Part shown: positions 61,037 to 64,000 of the stretch, in pieces
Layout of the letters: every line of letters starts with the position of its first letter
Position numbering within the stretch: the first letter of the stretch is position 1
Assembly (NCBI RefSeq): GCF_015773195.1
Contig: NZ_JADWYK010000001.1
Coordinates: 620,001 to 684,000, forward strand
Origin: Hymenobacter guriensis
GTDB taxonomy: Bacteria; Bacteroidota; Bacteroidia; Cytophagales; Hymenobacteraceae
Direction of reading: 5' to 3'
DNA length: 64,000 nt
Translations under genes and position numbers: made by a program
The notes under the pieces: model-generated
Databases searched by the model: none
Told to the model about the DNA's origin: nothing
Seen by the model: only the letters and a program-made list of their open reading frames with translations

Positions 61037-62038
61037 TTACTGGATAGGTATCCGGTAGGTCACGTCCGTAGCGCCGCCAAACAGACCGTAGCCGTGGCGC
61101 ACGTTGGAGGCCAGCGGCGCGGGCTCGGCAAACGGGTTGCCGTCACTATCCCGGTAGCGCTTCACCGACTGGTAAAAGTCGTAGGCTTCGCGGGTGAGGG
61201 TGCTGATGGTGACTTCCACGAAGGCCGGCGGCCGGTACTGCGGCTGGCCCGGCACGTAGCCGCCCGAAGACCAGGCCCGCACGTTCTGGGTCAGCGAAAT
61301 GGTGCGGCCGTTCACGTTCAGGTCGGCGTACACTTCGGGCTGGGTGTTGTAGCTTTCCGAGAGCTGGAACCGCTCAATGGAAATGCCGCTGTCGTCCTCC
61401 GGGTCGTTTTCATAGTCGTTGCTCAGTACGCCCCAAAGCCGGCCATCGGTGTCCAGCACGCGGGCCGTAGCCACGTAGTAGTCGGCAGAAGCCGCCGGGT
61501 CGGGCACGCTCACGCTCAGGCGGCCCATTACGGAATGTTCGCCCTGGCCCGGGCCGGGCGCCCGGCGCACAAAGCTGCCAGCACTTACCGTGGCCGGCGC
61601 CGGTAGCGTGAGGCTGCTCTCGGCCGTTTCCATCCCCGGCATGGAGGCCCGCAGCGTATAGCGGTGCCCGGGATACCCCGCAAAGCCGTACTGGGGCACG
61701 TAATACGCGTCGATGCTGTCCTGGCTGACGGGGTTGTAGTAGCGGTAGCGCCCCCGGAACCGCTCCACCACCTGCCCATTGGCATCCAGCAGCTCCACGG
61801 TAGCATCTGCCGGCTGACGCACCGGCTTGGTAGTGAATATGTTCTGGCTCACACTCACCGTCAGCAGGCGGTGCGGGTAGGTTTGCCAGTACAGCGAATC
61901 GGGCACCTGGTTGCTGAGCACGTAGCTGAGGGCCAGCCGGGGCGTGTGCTCGGGCATGGGCACATCCACGGCCATTTCGCAGGCGGTCAGCATGGTTGGC
62001 AGCACTACGGCCACCGTCCGGAATAGAGTAAGTTTCAT
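61037..62038 (-). CDS. DUF4249 lipoprotein
   Basis: 333 aa from ATG 62038 (MKLTLFRTVAVVLPTMLTAC); a TTG nine bases upstream is also possible. Lipobox LTAC. The DUF4249 pattern starts with a plug-like or Ig-like domain (ADATVELLDANGQVVERFRG), YTLRASMPGMETAESSLTLP, and ends with YGLFGGATDVTYRIPI. DUF4249 proteins are partners of a special class of TonB receptors that lie directly upstream, as here (13 bases from its stop). They probably act as surface-side lipoproteins in uptake of an unknown substrate. Confidence 0.9.
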   Translation of the reverse strand: MKLTLFRTVAVVLPTMLTACEMAVDVPMPEHTPRLALSYVLSNQVPDSLYWQTYPHRLLTVSVSQNIFTTKPVRQPADATVELLDANGQVVERFRGRYRYYNPVSQDSIDAYYVPQYGFAGYPGHRYTLRASMPGMETAESSLTLPAPATVSAGSFVRRAPGPGQGEHSVMGRLSVSVPDPAASADYYVATARVLDTDGRLWGVLSNDYENDPEDDSGISIERFQLSESYNTQPEVYADLNVNGRTISLTQNVRAWSSGGYVPGQPQYRPPAFVEVTISTLTREAYDFYQSVKRYRDSDGNPFAEPAPLASNVRHGYGLFGGATDVTYRIPIQ

Positions 62039-62051
62039 AGCGGACAAGGCG

Positions 62052-64000
62052 TTAGAAGCGGAAGCTTTTGCTGAAGGATGGGATAATGGGAAACAGCGAA
62101 ATCTGCCGGTAGGAGGGCTTTATTTCGTTGCCATTGACATCGGTGCCGCCCTCGTTTAGGTACAGGTAGTAGGGATTTTTGCGGCTGTAGGCGTTGTAGA
62201 GCGAGATGCTGTTGACGACTTCACCCCAGCGCTTTTTCTTGGTGTGGCTTAGGTCCAGGTCCATGCGGTGGTAGGCGCGCATGCGGTAGGAGTTGCGCGG
62301 GCCGTAGTCGTCGTACTCCTCGTACACGCCCAGGCGGTAGCGGCCCTGTGCCAGCGTCACACCGTTGCCGGTGCCGTACACCCAGGTGCCCGAGAGCAGC
62401 AGGTTTTCCTTGAGCTTATGAATGACCACGAGCGAGGCGTCGTGGCGCCGGTCGTACTTGAAGGGAAACAGGCGGCCCTGGTTTAGCTCCGGAAACTTCC
62501 GTTCACTCCAGGCCAGGGTATAGCCAATCCAGCCGGTGGTGCGGCCGCTTTTCTTCTGCAGGAATATTTCGCCCCCGTAGGCCCAGCCCCGGCCGCTCGT
62601 TACTTTGCTTTCCCAGTTGTTGTCGGTAGTGCCCAGGAAGCTGGCGCCCTCGCGGTACTCGATGAGGTTGTGCATGGGCTTGTAGTAGGCTTCCATGCTC
62701 AGCTCGTAGTCCTGCTCGTGGTGGCGCAGGGTGCGGGCCGCCCCCACGCTCAGCTGCTGGGCGCGCTGGGGTCGGATGGTTTTGGTGGCCGGCACCCACA
62801 GGTCGGTGGGCAGCCCAATGCCACTATTGGTGAGCAGGTGAATAAACTGGGTGGTGCGGGCATATGAGGCCTTGAAGGCCCACTCCGGCGTGAGCAGAAA
62901 GCGGGCCGCCAGCCGGGGCTCCAGCGAGGAGTACAGCTTGCCTTGCACCCCAAACGTGTTCAGGCGCAGGCCCCCGTTTACTTTCAGCCGTTCACTTATC
63001 CGGTAGTCGTCCTCCGCGTACAGCGAAGCCTCATGCGCCCCCAGCTGGGCCACGGAGTTGAAGCTGCTCAGCTCCTCGGAGCCCTTGGCCTGTAGGGCGC
63101 CCGGCTTAAAAGAGTGCCGGATGTACTGCCCGCCGGCCCGGATGTAGTGGTCGGGTGAGGGCAGATAGTCCAGGTCTGATTTCAGGCTGATGTCGCGGAT
63201 GTTGGAAAAGTAGCGCAGGCTGGTTTTGTCGGTTTGCCCGCCCCGGCGGCTTTCGTCTTCCACCCCAATGTTGAACTGGTACTTGCTGTACGTGAGGTGG
63301 GTGTTGAGAAACAACTGGTTGTTGAGCACCCGGTTCCAGCGCAAAGCTGCCGTGAGGTTGCCCCAGCCCAGGCCGGCCTTCAGGCTGCTGTAATCGTCGT
63401 TCTGCTGCCGGTCGCGGATGCGGGAGTAGAACTTGTCGTAGCCCGTGTAGGCGCTCAGGTACACCCGGTCGCGGGAGCTGATTTTCCAGTTGAGCTTGCC
63501 GTTCAGGTCGTGGAAGAAGTAGCCCAGAGAGCCGCTGCTGTTGTCACTGGCCAGGGCCGCCTTGATAAGAGGCTGGGCCAGCAGATCGATGTAGGTACGG
63601 CGGGCCGAGAAGATAAAGGAGGCCGTGTCTTTCTTGATGGGGCCTTCCAGCGTGATTTTGGAGGCAATGATGCCCACGGCGCCCTCGCCCTGGAACTTCT
63701 GCATGTTGCCCTCCTTCATCGAAATATCGAGCACCGACGACAGCCGCCCGCCGTAGCGCGCCGGAAAGCCGCCCTTGATCAGCTCCACATTGTTGAGCGC
63801 ATCGGCGTTGAATACCGAGAAAAAGCCGAACAGGTGCGAGGCATTGTACACCGGCGTGCCATCCAGCAGAATCAGGTTCTGGTCGGGGGAGCCGCCGCGC
63901 ACGTACAGGCCGCTGGTACCCTCGCCTCCACTCTGCACACCCGGCAGCAGCTGCAGCACCTTCAGCACGTCTACCTCGCCCAGCAGTGCCGGCAGGGTTT
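62052..64000 (-). CDS. TonB-dependent receptor, partner of DUF4249, 5' partial
   Basis: About 649 aa are visible; the gene starts beyond the window end (the frame reads TLPALLGEVDVLKVLQLLPG from base 63999). The plug domain is clear: GGEGTSGLYVRGGSPDQNLI, LLDGTPVYNASHLFGFF, NNVELIKGGFPARYGGRLSS. Barrel strands follow, ending in aromatic Phe (FSKSFRF). With the adjacent DUF4249 lipoprotein gene it forms a two-gene uptake unit typical of Bacteroidota. Substrate unknown. Confidence 0.92.
   Translation of the reverse strand, partial: TLPALLGEVDVLKVLQLLPGVQSGGEGTSGLYVRGGSPDQNLILLDGTPVYNASHLFGFFSVFNADALNNVELIKGGFPARYGGRLSSVLDISMKEGNMQKFQGEGAVGIIASKITLEGPIKKDTASFIFSARRTYIDLLAQPLIKAALASDNSSGSLGYFFHDLNGKLNWKISSRDRVYLSAYTGYDKFYSRIRDRQQNDDYSSLKAGLGWGNLTAALRWNRVLNNQLFLNTHLTYSKYQFNIGVEDESRRGGQTDKTSLRYFSNIRDISLKSDLDYLPSPDHYIRAGGQYIRHSFKPGALQAKGSEELSSFNSVAQLGAHEASLYAEDDYRISERLKVNGGLRLNTFGVQGKLYSSLEPRLAARFLLTPEWAFKASYARTTQFIHLLTNSGIGLPTDLWVPATKTIRPQRAQQLSVGAARTLRHHEQDYELSMEAYYKPMHNLIEYREGASFLGTTDNNWESKVTSGRGWAYGGEIFLQKKSGRTTGWIGYTLAWSERKFPELNQGRLFPFKYDRRHDASLVVIHKLKENLLLSGTWVYGTGNGVTLAQGRYRLGVYEEYDDYGPRNSYRMRAYHRMDLDLSHTKKKRWGEVVNSISLYNAYSRKNPYYLYLNEGGTDVNGNEIKPSYRQISLFPIIPSFSKSFRF

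Overview
This window is chromosomal DNA of a high-GC member of the Bacteroidota, most likely Cytophagales and close to Hymenobacter. The evidence is two SusC-like/TonB-dependent receptors, several proteins with a type IX secretion C-terminal sorting domain, a DUF4249 lipoprotein, TAnnTTTG-type promoter elements, almost no Shine-Dalgarno sequences, and many interspersed hairpin repeats (GTCATGCTGAGCG-type) between genes. No rRNA, tRNA, CRISPR array, transposase or prophage was recognised.

Layout. 1-3.3 kb: the end of a purine (urate/allantoin) degradation cluster: S-ureidoglycine aminohydrolase, uraD, uraH and a DUF6986 aldolase-like protein. 3.4-13.7 kb: housekeeping and signalling genes: acylphosphatase, TonB receptor, TrmH-type methyltransferase, a CHASE3 histidine kinase with its response regulator, endonuclease III, DUF167 protein, ZIP transporter and ammonium transporter. 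13.9-17.8 kb: a TPR-AAA ATPase followed by two paralogous TPR membrane proteins. 17.8-20.8 kb: a 21-bp tandem array of palindromes, then proB and proA. 20.9-28.4 kb: accessory-looking DNA with two Uma2 paralogues, a hydrolase, threonine synthase, a LysR regulator, small orphan genes of lower GC, and an XRE regulator bracketed by two copies of a palindromic repeat element. 28.5-37.9 kb: an alpha-2-macroglobulin lipoprotein with an intact thioester motif, a small membrane protein, a two-domain chagasin-like (I42) inhibitor and penicillin-binding protein 1C. 38-44.7 kb: small secreted proteins, DUF779, aldehyde dehydrogenase with a divergent AraC regulator, and an MFS transporter. 44.7-48.2 kb: a multidomain GH16 laminarinase-like enzyme exported by the type IX system. 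48.7-53 kb: rfbD and a radical-SAM/TIGR03915 DNA-repair pair split by two extra genes. 53-64 kb: BamA-like barrel, CvfB-like S1 protein, NAD(P)-binding protein, outer-membrane barrel, two paralogous W-repeat surface proteins, and a DUF4249/TonB receptor pair cut by the window end.

The strongest candidates for something undescribed are: the 21-bp palindrome array between the TPR operon and proBA, which lies in frame behind the stop codon of the last TPR gene; the A2M/I42/PBP1C locus, which looks like an envelope anti-protease module tied to cell-wall repair; and the XRE gene bracketed by repeats. All functions come from reading motifs. No database search was run.
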